Positions 1 to 12,170 of a stretch of DNA of 64,000 bases are shown piece by piece. Source of the DNA: Petrosia ficiformis (lineage: Eukaryota; Porifera; Demospongiae; Haplosclerida; Petrosiidae). The first letter of the stretch is position 1; each line of letters opens with the position of its first letter. A model generated the notes under the pieces. It saw only the letters and a list, made by a program, of their open reading frames with translations, did not search any database and was not told the origin of the DNA. The translations under genes were made by a program, and so were the position numbers. Location: NCBI GenBank assembly GCA_947044365.1, contig OX345636.1, positions 62,369,537 to 62,433,536 of the forward strand. Direction: 5' to 3'.

Positions 1-199
1 TGTATAATGAAACATGTAATTATCAATATATGACTGACTATATATAGTATACCATAATTATAAAAAAAGGATACAATCAAGCAATCATTTATTTGTAGTC
101 CTTATATTCAGTTGATTATATAATCCTTGTATCAATAAACATGATTCTTACTTGATTACACACTATAAAATATCTAAAGTAGGATAATACAATATTTTT

Positions 200-315
200 G
201 ATATGGAGGGACGAGAGAATTATAAACAAAGGAAAACTGGAATCTAACTAGAGATTGAACCAAGAATATTACCTATTGAATTTCCTTTGTTTATAGTTCC
301 TCATACCTCCATATC
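200..315. repeat. Fold-back (palindromic) element
   Basis: The two ends are complementary: ATATGGAGG near 201 pairs with CCTCCATAT near 314, and an inner arm ATTATAAACAAAGGAAA pairs with TTTCCTTTGTTTATAG. The spacer is about 45 bp. No ORF is present. This is probably a short MITE remnant. Confidence 0.6.
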
Positions 316-504
316 ATAATAAGATAGTGTACAGTTCTTATACAATCAAACTAGTGTGTAATTACAATATCTGCTTGTTAAATACACATTGTTTGATTGT
401 AATTATTTTGAACACTATTTCAAATTTAATTATTGTTATCCATTGTTATGTATAGTAATTAATAGTATTATCTAGTCATACATACATATATTAACTATTG
501 AAAT

Positions 505-1263
505 ACGAGCGCCATCGGGACGGGACCCTCGCCTACATGGCAAAGTAATACAAAGCACTACAATTTTTTTCAAAATATAATAAAGTTTGTGTATGAAACA
601 AACAATACGTTTGTTACATGGAATAGATATATAAATTAGAAAAACATTTATGGGCATTAATTAAAACTGTTATAACTTTATATCTTAAAAGACAAAATAA
701 GGATATCAATGAAATGTATAATTTGTATATAATTATATCTTACATCTAATTCTCAAACAATGAAGAAGTTCTCAATTCTACCTCTAAAGTCTCCGTGTGA
801 AAACGTATTGACTATTGAATCGCCTCTACCATGTGTTTAGTACATGACGCATGCACATACCTGTAGGTGGAGCTAGGTAGCTTTCTATCTTGCATCAATG
901 GTGGTGTAGTAGCAACCATTACCTCGATTGTTTTTGGTTTGAAGTGTTTCTTGGCTAGCGACAGCCATGAAACAGGATCACCTGTGTTTTGTGTGTCCAT
1001 ATTTACTCTCGTTATCGCCCTTGTTTCATCTTAAAGTTGTGAAACGGTAACTGTGAGTTATAAAAATTGTCATAACTTTAGAACCAAAAGGTTTTAGAAT
1101 AATTCCTACGTTACTTTTTTTTCCTTGTATAATTTCAAGTCGACCAGTACCCCATTTGAATTGTCAATGTTTTTATTTTTCCAGAAAAAGTGCTAACAGA
1201 CACACAGACACACAGACAAAACGATTACCGTACCCTTCCGCCTACGCTACGCGGCGAGGGTAA
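505..1263 (-). repeat. Dispersed repeat family R1, copy 1, with a coding remnant
   Basis: One end carries CGGGACGGGACCCTCGCCTA (from about 516). The other carries the reverse complement of CCCTCGCCGCGTAGCGTAGG (about 1240-1262), next to an ACACACAG stretch. The same pair of ends bounds copy 2 at 51011-51885, and the first end recurs at 54797. A minus-strand open stretch at 812-1000 encodes PVSWLSLAKKHF and VATTPPL. The equivalent place in copy 2 encodes PVS-stop-LSLAKHY and VATTSS, so the family once carried a protein-coding segment. I do not recognise the protein. It may be a DNA transposon with a captured or own ORF, now inactive. Confidence 0.6.
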
Positions 1264-2136
1264 TAATGTGATTTGATGCCTTGGGGTCATGAACCATTCA
1301 ACATGGATAGTTTGGTGTTAGGAAACATAATTGGGTTTACTATGGAGAATATCATTATAGTGTGTGTGAGATACAATAGTAAAGGCCTTTGCTCTACATG
1401 TAATGATTTGGAAGTATATAATTATTATAATTATGATGCTTAGTAAACAAGACATTGTAAATATTTCCAGATATGGATAAAAATGGCAGATTTAGGAAAA
1501 CACCAAATATATCTGTAACTTACTATCTACATATACACATGTGGCCGTATACAATGAAGTGATCATTTGATAATTAATAGAATTATATTGCAAGCTGTGT
1601 GTGCATGTGTGTGTGTGTTTGTGAGTACACATGTATGTAACATATATCTAGCTACATTTATACACATGTGTGTGAAAGGAGAAGGTTGTTATATTTGACT
1701 ATAAACTTTGTACCTCGTAAATGATTTGACAATTATGAAAATAATCACCAGTATAGAAAACAAAGGGAAAGATTATATATGCAACAGAATAGACACAGCA
1801 ATGTATACTTTTACAGCAATAACACAAACTATTAGAATCAAAGGAACAAGATACATGAAAATTACTACACGATTACTACAAGTACATTGTTCTGTTAACA
1901 ATAGCACCAATAGTAGTCAGGACTACTACAAACATAATATATATAACAAACAAGATGTAGTATTCCATTGTATGTAAGCATGTAGGAACTAAGTTACATT
2001 GGATACAGAAACAAAATTGTATTCGTTAAGATGCTATAAATTTCATCATGTCATGAATTTGTATGATGAAAATTCATTAGAAAGTAGGAAAATAATTATA
2101 CAAAACAATACAATACAATATACCTCATGTTATTAT
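1264..2136. other. Non-coding AT-rich stretch
   Basis: It contains a short GT-rich stretch (about 1595-1625). The open frame at 1708-1977 looks like chance AT-rich sequence. I see no supportable gene. Confidence 0.5.
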
Positions 2137-3283
2137 GTGAATACTGTAATATAGTACACTAGTATTAGTATTATTATAATAATAGAGGATATATTACAAT
2201 ATCTCATATTATTACATGTTTAATTGGAAATCATATAATTATTCAGTAAACTATTTATATTATTATAAATTATTATACACATAGAGATATTATACTAGTG
2301 ATATATTAAAGAACTCAACTGTTAATATTGGCACCTCATTACACGCTATATTTCATTAAACTTCCCAAGCCACACCTACTTTAATTATATGTTTATACAA
2401 TTATGATCACGATTGTACTCAGCAAAAGCTAATATTTTATCTTTACTTACTGAAATATCCAAACACTAACAACAAACAGGATAAAGTAGTATATATCAGA
2501 TATATCACCTGATGTGGAAGAGGTTTATGTGGATTTGATCTAATGAAGGCTCATATGACTGGATGATATATCCACATAAAGCTTTGAAAACCAGTGGATG
2601 GAATATCTCACATATACAACATATACCCATGTCTTATATTATGTATAGTATGATTTAATAATTGAATTTTTGATGAAGTGTATATGGAAAATACACATCT
2701 AACCACATCAAACTTTTGCCATGGTAGCATAGCTTATATATTTATATAATTATCAACTATTATTTCAATTTATGAGGTTTTGTATAATCCATTTAGTTGT
2801 ATAGAGAGAATATATGTGATAAATTCCTTTTCATGGAAAAGATTTAATACATCCTATGTCTCATATATACAGTTCTATAATATACAATACACTACTAGAT
2901 CTGGTATTATAACTTGTTTTATAAACACTATTATAATAATTAATATGAAATTTAGAAAAATAGAAGATCATTCAAACAAGCAATATATCCTTGTAGTTTA
3001 TATGATAATACACAATAATTATGTGATCATTCATTTAGTAATGTACAAGAATTAATAATTATTATTACTTATACAATGGAAGCCATACTAATCAAAGGCA
3101 CCGTGCACACAATATACAGCATAATAGGGAATTATTCATAATAACTAGGGAATACGAATATAACAGAGGAAGTTTGTTTCTTTCATCATGAAATAATAAA
3201 AACAGTGATTAAATGAGGAAAAGTGATTAAATGTGATTAAATGAGAAAACTTTGTTAGTATGCAAAGTTGAATTTTCCGCTCA

Positions 3284-4505
3284 CTAACTGTCTGAATCTA
3301 GTTTATCCAACTTAATATTAACTTGTCCAATTGAACAATTGTTGATACCAATCGATGAGAAATCAAGAGTACGAGAAGAGCTTGTAGAGTGGCTATCTCT
3401 CACACAACCCATCATAACAATGCTAACTTCTTTATGTTGCTTTGTTGAAATTCTTTCGTATGATCTAAGAGCATCAAATGACTTGTGACCAGTAACAGTT
3501 TGAATTACACGTTCTAGTATCTCATTCTGGAAAAGCATCGTGGCCCCTGTTGCTCGCATGCTGTGATTCGTTTTACCGTCAATCACGGCATCACAACACA
3601 CTTCCTTAACCATGTTGGACAAGGTGTTCTAACCAATTGGAGTGTTTTCATACCAAGCCTGGTCATTATCACTAGGAGCTTTCTGTTTTGCTTTAAGAAA
3701 CAATACATCTTCCTTAAATACACACTCTGGCAATTTTGAAAAATACAAATCTAGCAGAAATACAAGGCATTTTGCATTGTTCTCAGGCACTGCTGGACAT
3801 GGAACTTCTTTGTTAAGTAATCGTAAATCACAAGCACGGCCAGCATGATTTTAAGATCCATGCTCAATGTACGTAAAACAGTCAGGATGATGTGTCCTTT
3901 TAATTTGGGAAGGCCCCAGCTTTCGCATTTCCTAGCCTTCCCTAAAACAAAATCTTTTGCCAACGTAATAAAACACAGCACGCTGGAGATTCTTTGGATT
4001 GTCAATAGAGAAAACACCTGAAGTCCAAAGCTTCTCTTCCTCCTCATTGGTTACAACAGATGGGTGCCAAATTGATGTCACGATACACTGAATCACAGGC
4101 TCCATGAACTGGCCAAAAAGAAGGATTCCAACGATCCATAAACTTTAGTGCCATATAATTGTGGTCTAACATGTGCCGTTGAAGCCCTGCCAAGAGCTGG
4201 TGTATACTCCTTGGAAGATAGAACTACCCGTCCTGACACCGTACCTCGTTGATGAATCTTGGCGGCCAGTAGTTCAATTCATCTCCCTTCGCCTCATCAA
4301 ATAGATTTGCTGGACAAACCTTTTCACTGGATGTTGAATTTTTGGTATTCTCAGGAACATAGCCTTTTTTCATCACTTCAATAGCTCAATCGTCAGAAAA
4401 TGGAACCAAACCTTCTAGGGAGCATTTTTCTTTGTTTCTTAGGCTTCGGAGGTCGAAAGTCTTCATCATCCACGTTATCAACGTTCTGGTTATTCTCTCT
4501 ATCCA
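3284..4505 (-). pseudogene. Crypton-type tyrosine recombinase (DUF3504-like) pseudogene
   Basis: A minus-strand gene starts at the ATG at 4505 with an acidic, Lys-rich N-terminus (about NVDDEDFRPPKPKK) and is broken by several stops and frameshifts. The best preserved part, 3284-3622, has the C-terminal catalytic box of tyrosine recombinases: H20 and R23 in NHSMRATGAT, H46 in TGHKS, and Y55 in SYERIS. Similar sequence occurs in the DUF3504 domain of ZMYM/QRICH-like proteins, which derives from Crypton transposons. Upstream frames have pieces reading like HQLLAGLQRHMLDHN that belong to the same family. All reading frames are interrupted, so a working enzyme is unlikely. It fills most of the insertion in duplication arm A. 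Confidence 0.7.
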
Positions 4506-4624
4506 TACCACTTAGCTAGGAAGTAGGAATAATGACGTCTGAATTACTATAGAAACATTTCTGACTCTAATGGTAACCATGGTAATTTGCGCATGTGAAG
4601 TATGGCTTCCGATGTATAAGCCAG

Positions 4625-4756
4625 TTATAACACCCCTTCCACGTGCCTTATCGATACACACTCAATGATATTCATTAATCCCTCGGGCTACGCCATCGGG
4701 ATTATAAATATCATTTCGTGTGTATACGGGATAATACCCTGGAAGGGCTGTTATAA
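4625..4756. mobile_element. Fold-back MITE with TTATAA ends
   Basis: The element runs from TTATAACACCCCTTCCA to TGGAAGGGCTGTTATAA and is imperfectly palindromic throughout. The apex lies near TCGGGCTACGCCATCGGG. It encodes nothing. It sits upstream of the recombinase pseudogene start and near the right limit of the arm-A insertion. A possibly related short palindrome is at 21052-21141. Confidence 0.7.
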
Positions 4757-5010
4757 CTATTACATAATCATGTAAATTATGATTATATAGTCACAATAAT
4801 GTACAACATATTCATAATATGGAAATATGATACAACTGAAATATATAATAACAAACAAGCAATCAATATCTCAAGTACAATGATGTGCAGTCATCATAAA
4901 ACATTTCCATTATGTGTCACTTTTCTACTAGTATATATTAATATATATTGTGTATGCTTGTGTACATTTACTATAGATACAGTTTATATATTATAAACTA
5001 TATACTATGT

Positions 5011-7308
5011 TATTATGAATCAGTTAATAAATATATATTGAATAAGTAAACAATATCTATCAAATATCTAGTCACTAGATTAAGAATGGTGAGTAACTGT
5101 CGATACAGTAATTTAAATTTAATTCTCTTTTCATGTAATGAATTTATAATTGTGTAATAAATTGAATTCTGTTTCAAAAACATAACATTTTCGCAATACA
5201 AACATATGGAATACATATTTTTATTAATGAAAGTGTTATGATATAATTTACTTATACATTTCATATTTAGTTGTCATATTATAGTTAATATGTAAAGTAT
5301 ATCAGTTATTACTAAATACAATACAACTTTTGATATTCTTACAGGTCTAGTTATATTACACTTAGTACACTCACTAATGAATATGATAAAAGTTATTGTT
5401 GCTGTTGTAGTTTATTGATAACAGTATTATACATAGTAATTATTATGAACACAAATTCAATCAACACACTAGTTATAATATAATGTACTTATAAACTATA
5501 GCAGGAGAGATGTAATACAGGAACTGTCTCTAAAATAGACTAGCAAAAATTATAACAAACAATAATGGTTCACAATACATTAATGTATTATAATTATAAT
5601 TATATAAATTACAGGGATGGATCAAGTGTGTACTGTGATACATTTACACCTCCTTCTCTACATATTAATGAGGTTCATAGCTACTTAAACCAATTTTTTG
5701 CCACTATAACAACTGTTACTAACATCTGAAAGGTGTACCTAATCATGACACTCATCAAACATTATTTTGTGTATAAATAAGTGTATATATAATGCATAAT
5801 ACACATATGTATTGATATAATTTATGAATAATTATAAATGAGATATAATTTTCATCAGAACCAAACACATTATTTTTCATCACAGTTTGAGTGACTCTTG
5901 ATCCTCATCTGAAATCATTTACTATAATTATTGATATTCATTTACATCAAAAATAACTTATTGTTCAAATATTGGAAAGTCTTCCTAAGAATATTCTCAA
6001 CTAATTTCTAGTACCAAATGATTTACAACATATTCACAGAAAAGTAGAGTCTAAACAATTCTTTGATGATTAGAATGCATATGATGGGAATAATTATAGT
6101 TACACATTTTAACACTGCATTATTCCACATAATGGTACTAGTAGTTTTTGTATAACAGTAACACAGTACTCTCATCATCATTAAAGACAAAACAAAATGG
6201 ATTTTATCACATGAGGAATGCAAACACATATTTCCCTTTTCAGCTCTCTGTCTACTATATAGTATTCAGGAATGTTAGAATGATAATTGATATTATGTAT
6301 TTATTAGTTGTAGCAGGAATGACTATACATAACAAAACTTCATTAATATTATGTCACTAGACACTTTATGGTATTTATCCTGAAATGCTGAAATGAATAG
6401 AAATTTCACTTTTCGAATAGTTCCTATCTTAACGAATCAAACTATTGAATAATTTATTAATTATTTGGAGTACATGGCTTGCAATGAGTCTTCTTATCTC
6501 CAACAATCTCTATCTCAAAGTGATTTTAAACAGCACTACTTAATGCTGTTGATTGAATGACTTGAACCATAACAGTAAAGAAGTGTGAGAACAAACAAAC
6601 TTCACAGTTCACTATAAGATTTGTAGTCACATGATGTGTGTGTGGCTTGCAACCATGGGGGACATGGCTTATACCATCGAATATTGGAATATGTGCTTTT
6701 TAAATGAAAATTAATATTACACTATTCATTTCACTACTAATTTATGCAATACTAAATTTATTCTGACCAATCAAATCACAGAATTCAAATGATGTAACAT
6801 TTCTGACTTTATACCATGAAAGGAAATGTAACCAACCAATCAGATCCATTTACAAAGCCAAAGTTCTGCAACACTATTGCTATACAATAACGTTATGTGC
6901 TAGTGATCTGAAACTGAGAGTTAGAATTCATATTTTGTACAAATATTAAGCATGGTGAATAGTTACTCCCTTTAGTCATGATATTAATTATGATAGCATA
7001 TATTTTCTAGCCTGCTTTGAAGAGTAAACATATTTGATTTATTTGAACATCCGGAGTTACTATACATTTGACTGGTCAGAATAGAGTAAATATTGCATAA
7101 GTTAGATATCTACCTCCTGTCAGACATCTGAGACCTGTTATATACATTATGAAAGAACCCTGCTTTCATGAAGCCTCCAGAACTTGTCAGCTTCACTCAA
7201 GCACTTTACATAATATAACAGGTCTTACATCTCTGTTAGAAGGAATATAATATATATCATATGTATATTATAAGTAGTGATATATGAATAATGAAACACA
7301 ATACTAAC
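5011..7308. other. Gene-poor AT-rich stretch
   Basis: Only short chance ORFs appear, with no recognisable domains, RNA genes or element ends. It probably represents intron or intergenic DNA of the minus-strand exons upstream. Confidence 0.45.
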
Positions 7309-7407
7309 CTTATCCACTTGATTGATGTTTGCTCCTTTTGATAGTAGGAAGTTGCAGACATCAGTCTGTCCATTCCATGCACTACTGTGAAGAAATGAGT
7401 CCCCACC
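7309..7407 (-). CDS. Ankyrin-repeat exon (33 codons)
   Basis: This minus-strand exon is 99 bp, flanked by acceptor TTATACAG and donor GTTAGT, and is phase 0 at both sides. It encodes one ankyrin repeat: FLHSSAWNGQTDVCNFLLSK then GANINQVDK. It has the family landmarks of a leading G-D, LHxxAxNGxxxVxxxLLxxGA, and a terminal N. Ankyrin repeats bind proteins and have no catalysis. One repeat per symmetric exon is common in ankyrin genes. The nearest candidate upstream exon of the same gene is 10212-10301. I could not find the stop-containing exon with certainty. Confidence 0.75.
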
Positions 7408-7714
7408 CTGTATAAGGTAATAGAATATCATATAAACGCACATGAATCTATAAGATATACGATTAATAATTCACATATTAGTAAAAGGAAAACATATAAT
7501 AATTTCATACACTAATTTTACAAATATAAAAATATAAAATTTTATAAATATTTCAAATATTTCTAAGAATACAAATAAATATATAACATGATCCATAAAT
7601 GTAATAACATGTGAGCGAAACTTAATAACACATACAAACATGACATGTTATCCTGAGAAAAATGAACTTTTTCATGTTTTGTGTAGGATCCCATCAAGTT
7701 TCTGTAGTATTTCC

Positions 7715-8590
7715 TTATTAGTATTATAATAATAGAGGATATATTACAAAAGCTCCTCTTATTACATGTTTAATTGAGTATCATATAGTAAATCTATTAT
7801 TCAGTAAACTTATAATTTATTTATTATAAAGTATTATACACATTCAGTTATCATACAAATATATACTACAACAAAGTCATATTTTTTTCAAAGTTCATTA
7901 TCACTACCACTTTAATATTAAGTATGAAATACATGTTATATGGGAATATCTCTTTTGTATTTTCTTATTCTAGTAAAGTTAAATACAAGCTCAAATGAGA
8001 ATATGAATAAGTTATTATAAAGTACTATTTTAGTTTATGAGGCTGACTATAATACATTTAGTAGTAATGATACAACACATGTGAACATTTGAGTGTGATG
8101 AAGAATATTTAAATATAATTATAATCCTATATCTCATCTCTACAGTTCTATAGTATATAATACACTACTAGACCTATAACTATATAACTAGTTTTATAAT
8201 AATGATATGTAATTAATAAAAGATTACTCAAACAAGTATAATTATATATTCTATTATTTTGTGTGATTATACATAGTAACAGGTATGCATTCATTCAATC
8301 AGTAATGTACAAGAATTAATAATTATTATAATTATAATCATGTAAATTATTATTATTCACACTAAACTACAACATATTCATAATATGTAAATATGATACA
8401 ATTAAAATAGGAAACAACAAATAAACAATCAATATATCACATACAATGATGTAACATTAGACAACATAATTTGTTTCTTTATATTTAACACTATCACATG
8501 TCTTCTAGTCACACTTCAATATCAGTGTATGTTACTGTACATTAGACACACTTCATTTTACATATGTATCATTATATCATGAATAAATTA
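7715..8590. repeat. Segmental duplication, arm B (uninterrupted copy)
   Basis: This is the partner of 2137-3060 plus 4766-5010. The junction near 8310-8345 (ATTATAATTATAATCATGTA) reads straight through where arm A has its 1.7-kb insertion. No gene is recognised inside it. If it lies within an intron of the ankyrin gene, the duplication may mark an old paralogous gene copy. Confidence 0.65.
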
Positions 8591-8598
8591 ACAAATCT

Positions 8599-8714
8599 CT
8601 ATTGAATGTCCAGTGAGCCTGAAAGTTCCTTGTTTGCTTCTTCATTAATTTTTGGGGATAAGTCACCAACTTCACTGTCACAATTATCATTTGAATTTAG
8701 GCTCCATGCAGACA
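8599..8714 (-). CDS. Possible terminal exon, acidic Ser-rich tail
   Basis: On the minus strand, after an acceptor (GCACTCAG), the frame reads SAWSLNSNDNCDSEVGDLSP and then about 18 more residues to a TAG at 8599-8601. The composition is acidic and Ser/Asn-rich, like a disordered C-terminus. It starts at phase 1, whereas the neighbouring ankyrin exons are phase 0, so it may be an alternative 3' exon or chance. Confidence 0.3.
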
Positions 8715-10211
8715 CTGAGTGCATTGAGATGAAAACATGTTTGGTCTGTATTAGTATTTAATTACCAGTATGTGAAAATTTGTAATTACAACAACAAGAT
8801 ATAGACAAACACATTAGGAGAATAAGGCATCTGTGGATACCTAGATGTCTTTACGGTAATCATTCATTATCACATTAATACTGGTATATATCATTACAGG
8901 TCATAATCATAATAATTATGAGAATATAAGGTATTATTGAATTGTTGAGAATGAAATTACATTGTAATTCATGACTATTGAGACCATGTTGAGATATTAT
9001 CATTAATTATTATTATTAGTATCCCTTGTCATACTGAAGCATATCCTATTTGTAGAAGTTGCACTTCATAATCAATAATGAATTAGCTGCCATAATCCAT
9101 ATATTAATATAATGCATCATTCCTATAACTACCAAATCATAGACTAGTGTATATACCAAGTCCCTATCCTTTACTTGAGAGAGGGTAACAACTAAATCAT
9201 TTACTAACAATATAATTATGTGTATACAGGATGTTTAGATAATCTGCCAAATAACTTTCAAATTTAAATTACTCAGGAGTCAGACTGGAAAGAAGGGCTT
9301 TTTTAAAAAAAAAACAGTTGGAATTATCAGTTGTATGAATACAGTATTTATAGTTTTATTTATTCAACTTAAAACATGTGAATAACATGTTCTGAAACAT
9401 TTAGTTGAAGGTATACCAAAAATTCAAAGAACTGGTCAATACATATCAGATCCTCTCTCTAGTTAAGAGGGGAAGAGTTGAATATGTAAGACTAATCCAA
9501 ACAGTTAATACTATACACTATACATAATAATTATAATATTAGTATTGTGATTAGTGTAACTTGTAAACTACAGGTGAACTGTTATTTTATAATGGGTGTA
9601 TTTATTGTTTGGTAATTCTTGTGTTTGATAAAATTTGCAAGTGGTACTACTAACACAATATTACTAAGGATTCATTTAATACATCATCATCTAGCCCCTT
9701 TACAATAGAATCTTCATCAATATCAAGACTGGGAAACATCAGATATTAAAACTGATAGTGTAAGTCATCAATTATCAATAAGCATCAATTATCAATAATA
9801 TAATGTTAAGATTACAATTAGGTGATTACCAAAACTATAATAATTATTATACAAGAGACAATTGAACAGCTTCTATGGTGATGATAATGGAACATTGTCA
9901 AACATACCATGTATTGATATACAATAATGAAATTAGTATGTTCCTAAGATTATTTCAAATGTTACAACACTTATGTGTGATAATTGGTCACTTAAAGTAC
10001 ACCAAAAGTAATCACAAATACCCTTGAACAAAAGTCCACACAAAGGTCTTCAAGCTCTATCTACTATATTTCATTATCGTGTTTATTCAAGGACTATACA
10101 TTTGTAAATAGTCAGTAGCCATCATAAAAATAACAATGATTTCAAAGTACATAACATGTATGATAATAACAAGCAACAGTATCAAGTGTTTTGGTGTATA
10201 TAAATACTTAC
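8715..10211. other. Intron-like AT-rich stretch
   Basis: No supportable genes, element ends or RNAs are seen between the two minus-strand candidate exons. Confidence 0.4.
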
Positions 10212-10301
10212 CAGAGCATATATTGGGTCTGAACATTGTGAGATAATGTCATTCACTTCCTTTATATTATTGTTCATATGTGCACTACAGAGACTGTCAT
10301 T
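10212..10301 (-). CDS. Degenerate ankyrin-type exon (30 codons)
   Basis: This minus-strand exon is 90 bp with acceptor ATACTATAG and donor GTAAGT, phase 0 on both sides. It encodes NDSLCSAHMNNNIKEVNDII followed by SQCSDPIYAL. The spacing (S/LxxA, NxNIKEVxxII, then a DP turn) fits one weak ankyrin repeat. It probably belongs to the same minus-strand gene as 7309-7407. Order, strand and phase agree, but the joining is inferred. Confidence 0.55.
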
Positions 10302-12168
10302 CTATAGTATAAAACATAAACAATATAAAGCACTTGTATTTACAAACTTATTTGGTAGACACCTTATCATAATTAAAATTACAAATTATGATTATGTAAT
10401 TAAGAAAATTATACATTATATTAACTTGAATATAAAATTGTTATGACACTTGTATCTATTAATATTCATTATTGATTATGTAATATGTTAGATCAGAATC
10501 ATCAAATAATGAAAAGGCTATGATATATAAATAATCTGTTATGAGTAAAATGACATGATTAATAAAATCGTTGAATGAATTTATAATTCCAATAATTATT
10601 ATGTCTCTCATAAAATGCTAATAAATGCTATCAATAATCATTCACACACATGAACAGTATAATATGATGTATCAAATATATAATAGAAATCATACAATAT
10701 AAGGAATATATCAATTATTGTATTTCCACTTATTATCACAAAATTTGTATTATGAGACACAAATCCTCAAAACTTTGAATCATTATTTGTTTCGTATACA
10801 TATCAAGACATATATTACTAGTAAAGTTTTAATGATATACTAATAATTACGCATTTCAAATTATGTAATTTCATGTGTATAATCTAAATGGATAGTGGAT
10901 GAGTATAGTGGACATTTAACACAAGTATTTGAGTATTTTTCTCTACAAATGCCTTTTGTAAACATACATGTAGTAATATTTGTATCATTATTATAATACA
11001 CTAATATGAATGATATAATATATTGATATGTTAGTATCTAGAGGATGATAGAATAGTAGATAGTAGTATAATGTATTGTAATAATACATTTGGTGATAGT
11101 TAAGTACATGTTCATTTTATAAATAATTATAGTATTCCCAATATTAGTATATCTACATATAACTAATGATAATTAATATGGTTGATGAAATGATACAAAA
11201 CTCTTAGACTCCATTAAAACACTACAATAGTTTGTTGTTAGTATATCACTTCCTGAGATATGATATACAGCTAGTTGGGGTATGAATAATGGCTGACCAA
11301 TCAATAATGGGTTATGTAGTATAATCTATATAGGATATATTTATTTTTGTATATTCCAGAAAGACTGGATACCAAGGTAGGAGTTTTTAAACCAGTGTTA
11401 CCTACACACTTTAAAATAGTTGTGCACACTCATACAGAAGACCTATCAAGCACGATGGTGAATTCACAAATCCTTTCATTACTGTCCAGTACTGGAGATA
11501 GGCACTACTTAAGGGTTGGATCTCACAATTTCAAAATATTTGTACTTGTGTTGTCAGTCTGGAGTTGAAAGGTTCCACTTCCAATGAGTCAACCAGTTGA
11601 TCTGTCTTCCAGTGTATTCTTGGCTTCAATTTTCAATCCGAACGATCCTTTCAGTGTCGGCAAGGTAAGTCAGACTTCCTGTTAGATGTTGAGCTTGGAT
11701 ATGTATATAAATCTCAGTAGTGATCATCTACATTATTGAGTATTGATGTAAAGTATGTATCTTAGAATACTGTAATTATAGTTCAAGATTAAGGCTCAGT
11801 TTGACATATCTATAGTACCATTACAGTGTGTCCTCAATGGAGGTAAAGTTTCCATCCTCATCAAAATCATAAACAGTCGCTAAAAGTTGTAATATCTTCT
11901 TTTACTTCTTTTCTGGAACTTCCTTCTTCATCATCAGGCCTGTTTTTTATTACTGTTTCTTGCTTTTACACAATTGAACACTTCTCGCTATTTCACTACC
12001 CTGATGGCATGTTTTCACTAGGAATACATAGTAATTAAAACGCGAATGTGTGGGCGGCATCTGTGATGTAATTGGTCAGTACAAAATTATTGGTTTTGTT
12101 TCTAATTGAAAGGAAGTTCAAATATTGTTTTTTAGTTACTACATTTTTGGTTAGTACTATAAACGCTG
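10302..12168. other. Gene-poor stretch
   Basis: The only coding-like parts are an open frame at 11347-11568 and a segment ending in CGGCAAG|GTAAGT near 11662-11672. Neither has a recognisable domain. The rest is AT-rich with no element ends that I can define. Confidence 0.35.
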
Positions 12169-12170
12169 TA

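Larger units (their letters stand above)
2137..5010. repeat. Segmental duplication, arm A (interrupted copy)
   Basis: The blocks 2137-3060 and 4766-5010 match 7715-8590 in order and orientation. Shared landmarks include a run around AATAGAGGATATATTAC, a run around ATGTACAAGAATTAATAAT, and CAACATATTCATAATATG. In arm A about 1.7 kb (roughly 3062-4766) has no counterpart in arm B. That interval holds the Crypton-like pseudogene and a fold-back element. Arm B therefore acts as an empty site. Confidence 0.7.

Noticed and set aside
3642..4047. Independent genes in the open frames over the recombinase region
   Set aside because: They are frame-shifted or antisense pieces of the same broken recombinase gene.
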